A stretch of 64,000 nucleotides of DNA from Chthoniobacterales bacterium (GTDB taxonomy: Bacteria; Verrucomicrobiota; Verrucomicrobiia; Chthoniobacterales; Terrimicrobiaceae). The stretch lies in the NCBI GenBank assembly GCA_014879575.1, contig JACSRU010000150.1:62001-126000 (forward strand). Direction: 5' to 3'. The position numbers and the translations under genes are program-made. The number at the start of each line of letters is the position of its first letter. Within the stretch, counting starts at the first letter, position 1. The notes under the pieces were generated by a model. The model made no database searches. It was not told the DNA's origin and saw only the letters and a list, made by a program, of their open reading frames with translations. Positions 18,164 through 26,429 of this stretch are shown here, one piece after another.

Positions 18164-18847
18164 TTATGCCCCGCCCCCCTTCGGATCCTTGAAAACATAA
18201 ACAATGTAATCGAAGAGTCGGTTCCTCTCCGGATTGTTCGTGCTGACGAAGGAATGATCGAGAAGCACGCGCGGGGAGAGATGTGCGAGGCAGAAGCTCA
18301 GAACCTCGAGCGGATTCCGGTAGTAGAGGTTGCTCACCATGTAGTTTACCTTGCTCGACATGTGGTTGAAAACGATCCCCTTTTTGCACAACTCAAACAT
18401 GCGTAGGACCATTCGGTTCGCATACTCTTCCATGTCGGGGATGGTGGCCGAAAGTTTTTGGGTGAGAACTCCGTTGCAGACCACGTAGTCGTAGGATTTT
18501 TTCCCGGAGAACGAGAACAGATCCTCCTGATGGAAGGTCGCGGAGGGAAATTCCTCCCGGGCCCTTTGGATCATCTCCGGCACAATATCAATCCCGGTAT
18601 AGTCAATGCCCCCCCCCTGCACCCTTTCCTGAAGGAATTTACAGAACCCACCCCAGCCACAGCCGACATCCAGGATGGAAATCGTGTCCTTGCGCTCGCC
18701 AGGATCCAGCGCGATCACGGAAAAAAACTTTTCGTAGCGAAACTGCAACTCCCCCTCATCGCCCCAGTCCACGCCCCTGGAGGTTGCGCCATATTTGCCG
18801 AAGGCCTGCCCGTAGTGATCGCGAAACGATTTTGTGATGTTGTTCAT
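18164..18847 (-). CDS. Class I SAM-dependent methyltransferase
   Basis: A 227-residue protein. ISILDVGCGWGGFCKFL is motif I (about 57-73), DYTGIDIVPEMIQRAREEFP is strand 2, and YDYVVCNGVLTQKL corresponds to motif IV. The C-terminal region VVRMFELCKKG-like through HSFVSTNNPERN is less typical of the generic fold. It may act on a small sugar or carrier-bound intermediate. It lies between the WbqC gene and a TIGR04325-type methyltransferase in a run of modification genes. Confidence 0.85.
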   Translation of the reverse strand: MNNITKSFRDHYGQAFGKYGATSRGVDWGDEGELQFRYEKFFSVIALDPGERKDTISILDVGCGWGGFCKFLQERVQGGGIDYTGIDIVPEMIQRAREEFPSATFHQEDLFSFSGKKSYDYVVCNGVLTQKLSATIPDMEEYANRMVLRMFELCKKGIVFNHMSSKVNYMVSNLYYRNPLEVLSFCLAHLSPRVLLDHSFVSTNNPERNRLFDYIVYVFKDPKGGGA

Positions 18848-18873
18848 GGTTATTGACTCGTTGTCTCCCCTCG

Positions 18874-19701
18874 TCAGCCCCTATTTTTCAAACGGCAGAA
18901 GTACGCCATTCGGACGGCCTGTTCGGTTCCCATTCGGTTTCGGAAAAGTTCCGTCTCATCAAACCGCAGGGAAATCTCATAGAATTCCTCAAGGGCGGAT
19001 TCAAACTCCCGCAGCGGGGCAATCGTCAGCGCATACGCGGCAAGGGAGGAGGAAAATTCCGGCATTGGCAACGGTCCATGGCACTCGAGCGAGGAGGTCT
19101 CGACAATATAACGGCTTGGCGGAGAGGCGCAGAACGACCCTCGGCCCAAAAAAAGATAAGGTGCGCGGATTTTTGTCAGCATCCGCAACGCTGTGATCGG
19201 ATCTTCCATGCACTGCAGGGCTCCGGAGGAAAAAACCAGATCGGGGGAGAAGTCCGCGATCGCATCCTCCACGCTGGAAAAAAACTTGAGATTTTCTGTT
19301 TCCAAAACTCGGGCCGCGTCCGCCAACGCCTCGGTTTCCACAACGTGCCAGCGCAACCGGAGTTTCGGCGGCAAATGGGCCGCCGCCTCAAAGTAGTGTT
19401 GTCCTGCCGCACCGCCGAAATCCAGAACGCTGAAGTGCTCCTGCGGCCTGCAAAGCTCCAGGGCCAGCAATCTCCGGCAGAGCATCGGACTGATCGGCTG
19501 GCGGAGCAGGGCGGCACCCTTGTCACGATAGCGCATCGTGCTTTCGACCACGGCCCGCGCGAGATTCCCGGAATCGTAATTGCAACCAACGGCGGACGCA
19601 CGCATGACAGCCTCCGCGTGCGTGGCGTAAAGTTTGCCGCCGGATGACGGCGCGAAATCCAAGCGGGCCAATCGAGACAGCTTTCTGAGAATGCGCTTCA
19701 T
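18874..19701 (-). CDS. TIGR04325-family methyltransferase (LIC12133 type)
   Basis: From the ATG at 19701 the product has 275 residues. FSVLDFGGAAGQHYFEAAAH is a variant SAM motif (FGG rather than VGCG), WHVVETEALADAAR follows, then DLVFSSGALQCMEDP and YLFLGRGSFCASPPSRYIV. This combination fits the 'methyltransferase, TIGR04325 family' first described from Leptospira surface-carbohydrate loci. The substrate is unknown. An upstream in-frame start at 19752 would overlap the aminotransferase gene and is less likely. Confidence 0.8.
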   Translation of the reverse strand: MKRILRKLSRLARLDFAPSSGGKLYATHAEAVMRASAVGCNYDSGNLARAVVESTMRYRDKGAALLRQPISPMLCRRLLALELCRPQEHFSVLDFGGAAGQHYFEAAAHLPPKLRLRWHVVETEALADAARVLETENLKFFSSVEDAIADFSPDLVFSSGALQCMEDPITALRMLTKIRAPYLFLGRGSFCASPPSRYIVETSSLECHGPLPMPEFSSSLAAYALTIAPLREFESALEEFYEISLRFDETELFRNRMGTEQAVRMAYFCRLKNRG

Positions 19702-19723
19702 GGTGTTCAAGATTTCCCCGCGT

Positions 19724-20836
19724 TCAGTCGCCGAGGCACAGTTTTTTGACAATATTCACAACTCGCAAGAGTTGCTCCGTCCCCATTTCATGATATGTGG
19801 GAAGATTGATTGATCGGCTGGCGATATCGCTTGCGAGTGGCTGCCCGGCGTGCCCTCCGAAAATCGGCAAGTGCGAGAGCGGCCAAAAAAACACGCGGGC
19901 ATCGATACTTTGGCGGGCGAAGGCCTCGCGCGCCAAGTCCGCCGTGACGCCGGTCTCAGAAGCGAACACCACATTGGGCATCCAGCAACCGCTGTCCCCG
20001 CCGGTGCTGCTGGTGTTCATGGAAATCCCGTGGATTCCCAGCAGATGATCCGCGTAAAATTGGAAGATTTCGCGCTTCCGCCCGATGAGCTCATCAATCC
20101 GCTCGACCTGCGCACAACCAATGGCCGCCTGGATATTCGACATCTTGTATTTGAAGCCAACCATGTCCGGCCAGAACTGCTTCGTCTGTCCCCGCACGCG
20201 TCCGTGGTTGCTTAACCCAAGGACCTTCTCATGCAACTCGGAATCGTTCGTCACAAACATGCCGCCTTCCCCGGTGGTCAGCGTTTTTGTTCCATGAAAG
20301 GAAAAGGTGCCGAATGTGCCAAGTGATCCAGCCCGTCGTCCGTTGTAGGTGGAGCCAATCGCCTCTGCGGCATCCTCGATGATGGGGATTCCCCGTTCAC
20401 GACCAATGGTCAGCAGACGCTCCATGTCGCAAAGGTTGCCATAAAGGTGCGTCGCAATGATCGCTTTGGTCCGGGGCGTAATGGCCGCCTCCGTAAGGGC
20501 GGGATCCAGGCACCAAGTGGATTCCAGAATGTCAACGAAGACCGGCTTGGCACCCAGATGAACAATCGGAGCGGCGGTCGCAATCCAGTTCGTGTCGGCC
20601 AGGATCACTTCATCGCCCGGACCAATCCCCAAAGCCGAAAGCCCCATGTGCAAAGCCCCCGTGCAACTCGATGTCGCCAGTCCATGCCGGACATCCAGGT
20701 GTCCGGAAAAAGCCTTTTCGAAACGAACAATGTAGTCGTAGCACCGCTCGCCCCAACCATTACGCGCCGCATCCGTCGCGTAGGAAACTTCCAACTCGGT
20801 GATGGAAGGTTTCGTGTAGGAAATGCGTTGACTCAT
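19724..20836 (-). CDS. DegT/DnrJ/EryC1 sugar aminotransferase (GDP-perosamine-synthase-like active site)
   Basis: A 370-residue PLP enzyme. TSSCTGALHMGLSALGIGPG binds the cofactor phosphate, PIIEDAAEAIGSTYNGRRAG holds the Asp, and SFHGTKTLTTGEGGMFVTND contains the Schiff-base Lys184. This segment resembles perosamine synthases, which aminate a C-4 ketone. The presence of Lys (rather than His) argues against an RfbH-type 3-dehydrase. It ends the CDP-sugar module, so a CDP-4-keto-6-deoxy sugar is its probable substrate. The ATG at 20836 overlaps the epimerase TGA, which decides the start. Confidence 0.87.
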   Translation of the reverse strand: MSQRISYTKPSITELEVSYATDAARNGWGERCYDYIVRFEKAFSGHLDVRHGLATSSCTGALHMGLSALGIGPGDEVILADTNWIATAAPIVHLGAKPVFVDILESTWCLDPALTEAAITPRTKAIIATHLYGNLCDMERLLTIGRERGIPIIEDAAEAIGSTYNGRRAGSLGTFGTFSFHGTKTLTTGEGGMFVTNDSELHEKVLGLSNHGRVRGQTKQFWPDMVGFKYKMSNIQAAIGCAQVERIDELIGRKREIFQFYADHLLGIHGISMNTSSTGGDSGCWMPNVVFASETGVTADLAREAFARQSIDARVFFWPLSHLPIFGGHAGQPLASDIASRSINLPTYHEMGTEQLLRVVNIVKKLCLGD

Positions 20837-21366
20837 GGCTTGGCGAGGGAGCCCAACTTTTGATCCTTGTCGGATATTTTTCGAGGAACCATCGGCCACA
20901 GGATACCGACACTCGGGTCATTCCAGGCGAATCCCCGTGCGCTGGAGGGTTCGTAGGGTGTGGAAATCTGGTAGAGAATCTCGGTGTTGTCCTCGAGCGT
21001 GACAAACCCGTGTGCGCACCCCTCGGGAATCCAGAGGCTCTGGCGGTTTTCCTCGGTGAGAGTGTGTCCCGTCCATTTTCCATAGGTGTCGGATCCGGGA
21101 CGCACATCGACCGCAACATCAAAAATCGCTCCACGAGTCACCCGCACCAACTTCGCCTCCTCGTGGGGGTGGGTTTGATAGTGCATCCCCCGCAACGTAC
21201 CCTGAGACGCATTGAAGGACACCGACACCTGGGCGATTTGCGGATTCAATCCCTGTCGGGAAAATGCGTCGGCACAAAACGTCCTGGCAAAAAATCCGCG
21301 ATCATCCCGCGCCGGTTCCAGTGCGAGCACATACACGCCCGGGATTTTGGTTTGAGAAAATTTCAT
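20833..21366 (-). CDS. RmlC-like nucleotide-sugar 3,5-epimerase
   Basis: A 177-residue cupin of the dTDP-4-dehydrorhamnose 3,5-epimerase family. RDDRGFFARTFCADAF, SQGTLRGMHYQTHPHEEAKL (catalytic His region), AIFDVAVDVRPGSDTYGKW and IPEGCAHGFVTLEDNTEILY are all conserved. Its neighbours are rfbF and rfbG and not rmlA/rmlB, so a CDP-4-keto-6-deoxyhexose is a more likely substrate than the dTDP sugar. The ATG at 21366 overlaps the C-methyltransferase TGA. Confidence 0.9.
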   Translation of the reverse strand: MKFSQTKIPGVYVLALEPARDDRGFFARTFCADAFSRQGLNPQIAQVSVSFNASQGTLRGMHYQTHPHEEAKLVRVTRGAIFDVAVDVRPGSDTYGKWTGHTLTEENRQSLWIPEGCAHGFVTLEDNTEILYQISTPYEPSSARGFAWNDPSVGILWPMVPRKISDKDQKLGSLAKP

Positions 21367-22595
21367 GGCGCAAACGTTTCGAGATGCGGAACAGCGACCA
21401 CGAATTGGGCGCCCCACTCGCGGACGTAGGAAAGTTGGGCTTGGATTTCTTCCCGCAGGTTCCAGGGAAGGATCAGCACATAATCAGGCTTTGCCTTCCG
21501 CAAAGCCTCCTCCTCAAACACCGGAATCCGGCTGCCCGGCAGATATGTGCCGATCTTTCCTGGACTGCGATCCACGACGAACGGCAGAAGGTCCCGGCGG
21601 ACTCCGGAGTAGTTCAGGAGGGTGTTTCCCTTTGCGGCCGCCCCGTAAGCGGCAATGGATTTTCCCTCACGCTTGAGGTGCAGGAGGAATTCCAGAAAAT
21701 CGTCCTTCACCCTCTCGACGCACGGGGAAAATGAACGGTAAAAATCCGGATTCAGGATCCCTGCTGCCTTTTCCTTTTTGAGAAAATCCGCTACGGACAC
21801 CGTGCGGGTGCGCGGGACACCGTCTTTCCGGCGGGCAAACACTCGGAGGCTGCCGCCATGCGTGGACAGTTCCTCCACATCGAAAATTTCCAATCCGACC
21901 GACCCCAGGATTTTGGCAACGGCATGCAGGGAGAGATAGGAAAAGTGTTCGTGGTAGATCGTGTCGAAATAGTTTTTTTCGATGAGCTGGAGGAGGTGCG
22001 GGAACTCGATGGTTGCGACTCCCCGGGGGGCGAGGAGTTCAAAGATCCCCCCCGCAAAATCCCGAATGTCGGGCACATGGGCGAATACGTTGTTCGCCGC
22101 CAAGAGGTCCACGCGTCCGCGCTCCTGGGCCAGACGACCGGCCACCTCGAGTCCGAAAAACAGTCCGACGATTTCGAGGCCCTTTCCGCGTGCGACGTCC
22201 GCCGTGCTCTCGGTAGGTTCGATGCCGTAGCAGGGGATTCCCCGTGCGGAAAAATGCTGAAGAAGATACCCGTCGTTGGCGGCCAATTCCACCACCTGAC
22301 TGGTCGAGCCAAGGCCAAGGCGTTTGATCATCGCCTCCGCGTAGCTTCGCGCATGCTCGACCCACGAGGCTGAACAGGAACTGAAGTAGGCGTAGGTCGA
22401 GGAAAAACAATCCTCCCGATCCACGAAATCAACGGTTTGCGCCAGCCAGCACCCGGTGCAAACCATCACGCGCAACGGATACCATTTTTCCGGGGCATCC
22501 AGTGCCTCGGATGAAAGGTAGGAATTGGAAGGAGGGCAGGTGCCCAGGTCCACCATGGTCAGCTCCAGAGCGGCTCCGCAGTTCCGGCAAATCAT
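21363..22595 (-). CDS. Sugar C-methyltransferase (TylCIII/NovU/TcaB9-like)
   Basis: A 410-residue three-part protein. An N-terminal zinc module has CRNC (residues 3-6) and CTGC about 40 residues later. A central SAM domain has QVVELAANDGYLLQHF and LLAANNVFAHVPDIRDF, followed by FDTIYHEHFSYLSLHAV, the Tyr/His region implicated in catalysis in TcaB9. A C-terminal Rossmann-like domain has IAAYGAAAKGNTLLNYSG. The family puts a methyl on a carbon next to a 4-keto group of a nucleotide sugar. Its neighbours point to a CDP-linked substrate. The start overlaps the rfbG stop. Confidence 0.9.
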   Translation of the reverse strand: MICRNCGAALELTMVDLGTCPPSNSYLSSEALDAPEKWYPLRVMVCTGCWLAQTVDFVDREDCFSSTYAYFSSCSASWVEHARSYAEAMIKRLGLGSTSQVVELAANDGYLLQHFSARGIPCYGIEPTESTADVARGKGLEIVGLFFGLEVAGRLAQERGRVDLLAANNVFAHVPDIRDFAGGIFELLAPRGVATIEFPHLLQLIEKNYFDTIYHEHFSYLSLHAVAKILGSVGLEIFDVEELSTHGGSLRVFARRKDGVPRTRTVSVADFLKKEKAAGILNPDFYRSFSPCVERVKDDFLEFLLHLKREGKSIAAYGAAAKGNTLLNYSGVRRDLLPFVVDRSPGKIGTYLPGSRIPVFEEEALRKAKPDYVLILPWNLREEIQAQLSYVREWGAQFVVAVPHLETFAP

Positions 22596-23647
22596 AAGTT
22601 CTGGTATTCCTCCAACTGCTCCCTTGTCAGCCGGGTCATATTGGCTGAGTGCGCCCAGGCCTTGTGCCATGCGACAGTGAGGGCCAGTGCGCGATCAAGG
22701 TCCATTTTCGGTCGCCAACCGAGGTGGCGCGACGCCTTGGAACAATCCAACTTGAGGAGCCCCGCCTCGTGGGGCTGTCCGGCGGATTCCACACGGTATT
22801 CCGCCTTGCCCCCCCAATGCCGTGCGAGAGCTTCGACGACCTCAAGCACCGTACGGACATCGGATTCTTTCGGCCCAAAATTCCAGCCACCGCCGCCTTT
22901 CTGTGCGCCGGTCGCCAGTTGCCTGGCTAGCTCAAGATACCCCCCCAGCGGCTCCAAAACATGCTGCCACGGGCGGATGGCCTCCGGATACCTTAGCACG
23001 ACGGGCTTTCCCTCGGAAAAGGATCGAAGGACATCTGGCACCAGGCGATCAGGCGACCAGTCCCCGCCGCCAATCACGTTGCCCGCGCGGGCGGTGGCGA
23101 TCCGTGCGGCATCCGCCCCTTGAAAAAAGGAATGCCCATACGAAGCGGTGACCAGCTCGGTGCAGCCCTTGCTGCCGGAGTAGGGATCGTGGCCGCCCAT
23201 CGGATCGCTCTCGCGATAACCCCAGGCCCATTCCCTATTCTCGTAACACTTGTCGCTCGTCACCACGACGGCTGAAAGCAACGAGGAAACCTCACGCAGG
23301 GCCTCGAGCACATGGACGGTCCCCAGAACATTCGTGGAAAACGTCCCCACCGGATCCTGATAGGAAAGCCGGACAAGGGGCTGGGCGGCGAGATGGAATG
23401 CGCACTCTGGACGAATCTCCTTCACCCGGGCCCGCAGTGCCCCAAGGTCGCGAATGTCCACCATGTGCGAATGCACCACACCCCCAATATCCGCCACCTC
23501 AAAAAAATTCGGACTTGTGAGCGGGGGCAGCGCGACGCCGAAAACATCGGCTCCCAACGAACGGAGCCACAGACTCAGCCACCCGCCCTTGAATCCGGTG
23601 TGTCCGGTGACAAGGACCCGCTTCCCTTTCCAAAATTCCTGATGCAT
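22592..23647 (-). CDS. rfbG: CDP-glucose 4,6-dehydratase
   Basis: A 351-residue extended SDR. RVLVTGHTGFKGGWLSLWL is the NAD site as found in RfbG, HLAAQPLVRLSYQDPVGTF and VVTSDKCYENREWAWGYRE are highly characteristic, and DPYSGSKGCTELV carries the catalytic Y-x3-K. It turns CDP-glucose into CDP-4-keto-6-deoxyglucose. The ATG at 23647 lies one base after the rfbF stop; the long in-frame extension upstream is within rfbF and is rejected. Confidence 0.95.
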   Translation of the reverse strand: MHQEFWKGKRVLVTGHTGFKGGWLSLWLRSLGADVFGVALPPLTSPNFFEVADIGGVVHSHMVDIRDLGALRARVKEIRPECAFHLAAQPLVRLSYQDPVGTFSTNVLGTVHVLEALREVSSLLSAVVVTSDKCYENREWAWGYRESDPMGGHDPYSGSKGCTELVTASYGHSFFQGADAARIATARAGNVIGGGDWSPDRLVPDVLRSFSEGKPVVLRYPEAIRPWQHVLEPLGGYLELARQLATGAQKGGGGWNFGPKESDVRTVLEVVEALARHWGGKAEYRVESAGQPHEAGLLKLDCSKASRHLGWRPKMDLDRALALTVAWHKAWAHSANMTRLTREQLEEYQNL

Positions 23648-23648
23648 T

Positions 23649-24419
23649 TCACCAAATTTTCCAGGGAGCACGACCGGTGTCCCAGAGGGTTTCAAGCTGA
23701 AGTTTGTCCCGGAGGGTGTCCATCGGTTGCCAGAATCCAGTGTGTTCGTAGGCTCGCATCTCCCCTTGGGCAGCGAGGGCCACCAACGGCGCATCCTCCC
23801 AACTCGTCTCATCCCCCTCAATCAAAGCGATACATTTTGGCGAGAGCACAAAGAAGCCGCCATTGATCAGGCCTCCATCCCCGCGCGGTTTTTCGACAAA
23901 TCCGGTCACCTGGTCGCCGGAGCGCTCGATTGCCCCATAACGACCGGGAGGTTGAACGGCGGTCACGGTCGCCAATTTTCCGTGCGCCTTGTGGAAGGCG
24001 AGGAGCTTCGTAATGTCCACATCAGCCAATCCGTCCCCGTAGGTGAAGCAAAAGGCCTCCTCCTCTGCGACATGCGGCAGGACCCGTTTCAACCGTCCGC
24101 CGGTGAGCGTGTCTTCCCCGGTGTCCACGAGCGTCACCCGCCAAGGTTCCGCCTTCTTCTGGTGGACCTCCATCTGGTTCGTGCGCATGTCAAAAGTCAC
24201 ATCCGACATATGCAGGAAATAGTTGGCGAAGTATTCCTTGATGACATACCCGCGGTATCCGCAGCAAATGATGAAGTCGTTGACTCCATGAGCGGAATAC
24301 AATTTCAGAATATGCCAGAGGATCGGTTTGCCGCCGATTTCGATCATTGGCTTCGGCTTGAGATGGGTCTCTTCCGAGATTCGTGTCCCGAGACCGCCTG
24401 CTAGGATGACTGCCTTCAA
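23649..24419 (-). CDS. rfbF: Glucose-1-phosphate cytidylyltransferase
   Basis: A 256-residue nucleotidyltransferase. VILAGGLGTRISEETHLKPK, PMIEIGGKPILWHILKLYS and ICCGYRGYVIKEYFANYF, plus CFTYGDGLADVDITKLL, match RfbF closely. It makes CDP-glucose from CTP and glucose-1-phosphate, the first step of CDP-6-deoxysugar synthesis. The start codon is TTG at 24419, overlapping the TGA of a 34-codon fragment upstream (TTGA). The typical family start begins exactly here, which supports this choice. Confidence 0.95.
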   Translation of the reverse strand: MKAVILAGGLGTRISEETHLKPKPMIEIGGKPILWHILKLYSAHGVNDFIICCGYRGYVIKEYFANYFLHMSDVTFDMRTNQMEVHQKKAEPWRVTLVDTGEDTLTGGRLKRVLPHVAEEEAFCFTYGDGLADVDITKLLAFHKAHGKLATVTAVQPPGRYGAIERSGDQVTGFVEKPRGDGGLINGGFFVLSPKCIALIEGDETSWEDAPLVALAAQGEMRAYEHTGFWQPMDTLRDKLQLETLWDTGRAPWKIW

Positions 24420-24520
24420 TGCGCTGGGTGTGTTGAAATGTCTTTGCCCTCCCCTTCGATCAACTCCAGGGGCAGCCGGTCGCGGGCACCGAAGGGCACG
24501 GTGGACATCAGGATTTTCAT
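24416..24520 (-). pseudogene. Possible N-terminal remnant of a 2-hydroxyacid dehydrogenase gene
   Basis: A 34-codon open frame encoding MKILMSTVPFGARDRLPLEL and ending STHPAH. The opening resembles the N-terminus of D-isomer-specific 2-hydroxyacid dehydrogenases found in polysaccharide loci (a 'MKILxTxPFG...PLELLE' start), which then usually continue for about 300 residues. Here it ends abruptly and its TGA overlaps the rfbF start. A deletion that joined the first codons to rfbF would explain this; a short coupling peptide or chance frame is also possible. The resemblance is from memory and short. Confidence 0.35.
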
Positions 24521-24584
24521 GGGTTCTCGGGTGCGGAAAAGGTCAGTGTGGCTCAAAGGCGGACTGGCACGCAAAGCAATAAAT

Positions 24585-26390
24585 CTACAAGGCGGTGGTT
24601 TGGACGACGGGCTTGAGCAAAAATTTCTTCCACGTCCCGAGCCAATCCCCGGTGATCCTGCACGCCTGGGACTCGAAGTCCCGCCGGGCCGCGACAACCT
24701 CCGGGTCATTCTCCCACCATTTCTGTGGATCTCCCCAAATGGTATTGAGGTGGGCGGCAGCCTCAGCGGCTTCAAAAAAAATCACCCGGGCCCGGCGAAG
24801 TTTTTCGATGAGAGCGAAGGTGGCCGGATGCCGCTCATTCAGGCAAGGATCGTAGATGAGGATGGTCGGTTTCCCGCTGCTCATTGCCTCTGTAAACGTG
24901 GTTTCGGGATAGGTGCAAACAATCACCCGGGCCGTGACGAATGCCTGCGTGAGGGTTCCGGTTGTCGTGATCATCCCGACACCATGCCTTTCGGCGTAGA
25001 GGTCGCCCGTATTCCAGCCCGCTTCGTATTGGTAGGGGCGGATCCGGGTTGCCTTCCGGATGTCCGGGCGGAGCCGACTGATCAACGTGTTCACCATCTC
25101 GAAAGATCTCAGCCCCTGATCGGCCATCGGATAAAAGACTGCCCGGTAAACGTAGCGGGGGCAGTCGCCGCCGACAATGAGACAGGTCTCTCTTCGACCC
25201 TGCCGGTTGCGCGGCGCGACTTTTTGTTGGCGCAGAAGTTTCGCGGGCGGCACCTGCACCTGTTTGGCATGGCAGGGAAGAAACCATGTGCCCTTGCGGT
25301 CGGCAATGTCCTCCTCGAAATCAAAAAATTCCCGGAGTGCCGGGAATGATCCGCCATGTTCGAGGATGATGAGTTCGGCACCGGTTTCCGTCCGATCAGC
25401 CATCCAGGCCTTTACCAGCGGGTTCATCCAGTGGCTTTGGGCCGTGAGAATGACTTTCGGGGACAGGCAGAGATTTTTGGCCCGGGATTTTAAACCGGGA
25501 AAATGTTCGACCACACATCCGGGGAGATCCCCGGGGAGGCGTCCGACGAGGTACGCCTCGAACGCATTTCCCGGCGCAAAAGAGAGTGCCGGTGGACGAA
25601 TGGCATCCGGCGGGCAGGACGGCGCCTCAAATTGCAGGGCATGGTGGAAAAAGACGGGGAGTTGCCCGAGGGCCAGGGAGAGGCGCGTGAGCGAGAGGGG
25701 ATCGAACATCGTCTGGTGGAAGACGAATCGGGACCGTGCGCTCAGGCAATCAAGAAGGGGCCCGAACCATGTGGCGATCCGCCGGGCCGCCCTTTTGAGC
25801 GAGGCAGTTTTTCGATGGGGCTGCGGCGGCCTCTCAGAAGGGGCGGCACCCGCTCCGCCGACCTCAAAAAATGTCACGCGCCCGGGATGGACCGTCCGCA
25901 ACATCTCCTCCCAGATCTGTCCGTTACCGGAATCGCTCAGAATTTTTTCCGTAAAATCATTGAAGGAAAAATCCCTTCGGGGCACTCTGTTCCTTCCCGC
26001 CGCGACGGCAAAAGTTCCGCCATCCGCCAGGGCCAGTCGGATCGCCTCCCATCGGTCGAACATCACGCCGACATAGGCCATAAGCCAGGGATCCAGAAGA
26101 ATCTGCCAATAGCGTCGGGAATGAGGCGTGCCGTGGAAGTGGTTCAGATCCTCCGCGAGCGAGGTGAGAAGCCGGGCGTGCAGGCCGTCCAGAAACTCGT
26201 AATCGTCTCGCAACTTCCCGCGGTCGTTCCAGTGAAACGGCAGGAGGGAAAAACTTTTTGCGGACGGCAAATCCTTCGGAATCCCCTCGTGGGGCCTCGC
26301 AAGGCACCAGGGTCCGAGGAAGATCACATCGTCATCCGCGTTCCAGGGCGGATGCTCGCGCGTCAACACAAGCACACGTCGGTTGCTCAT
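24585..26390 (-). CDS. LIC12162-family (TIGR04331) putative transferase
   Basis: A 601-residue protein. VIFLGPWCLARP near residue 25, SLLPFHWNDRGKLRDDYEFL and RRYWQILLDPWLMAYVGVMF with DRWEAIRLAL are the conserved N-terminal blocks of the LIC12162 family. Later segments (ELIILEHGGSFPALREFFDF, RIRPYQYEAGWNTGDLYAER, TFTEAMSSGKPTILIYDPCL) look like a GT-B nucleotide-sugar domain. The family is frequent near nonulosonate and Leptospira-type LPS genes, and a sugar or ulosonic-acid transferase role is the best guess. It is the last gene of the NeuB-containing module. Confidence 0.8.
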   Translation of the reverse strand: MSNRRVLVLTREHPPWNADDDVIFLGPWCLARPHEGIPKDLPSAKSFSLLPFHWNDRGKLRDDYEFLDGLHARLLTSLAEDLNHFHGTPHSRRYWQILLDPWLMAYVGVMFDRWEAIRLALADGGTFAVAAGRNRVPRRDFSFNDFTEKILSDSGNGQIWEEMLRTVHPGRVTFFEVGGAGAAPSERPPQPHRKTASLKRAARRIATWFGPLLDCLSARSRFVFHQTMFDPLSLTRLSLALGQLPVFFHHALQFEAPSCPPDAIRPPALSFAPGNAFEAYLVGRLPGDLPGCVVEHFPGLKSRAKNLCLSPKVILTAQSHWMNPLVKAWMADRTETGAELIILEHGGSFPALREFFDFEEDIADRKGTWFLPCHAKQVQVPPAKLLRQQKVAPRNRQGRRETCLIVGGDCPRYVYRAVFYPMADQGLRSFEMVNTLISRLRPDIRKATRIRPYQYEAGWNTGDLYAERHGVGMITTTGTLTQAFVTARVIVCTYPETTFTEAMSSGKPTILIYDPCLNERHPATFALIEKLRRARVIFFEAAEAAAHLNTIWGDPQKWWENDPEVVAARRDFESQACRITGDWLGTWKKFLLKPVVQTTAL

Positions 26391-26429
26391 GATCTGGATT
26401 TTTCCGCCGGGGGCCGACTCAGGCTGCCA

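Noticed and set aside
19724-20836. RfbH-type CDP-4-keto-6-deoxyglucose-3-dehydrase.
   Set aside because: The cofactor residue is Lys184, not the His of RfbH, and the RfbH-specific extension is missing.
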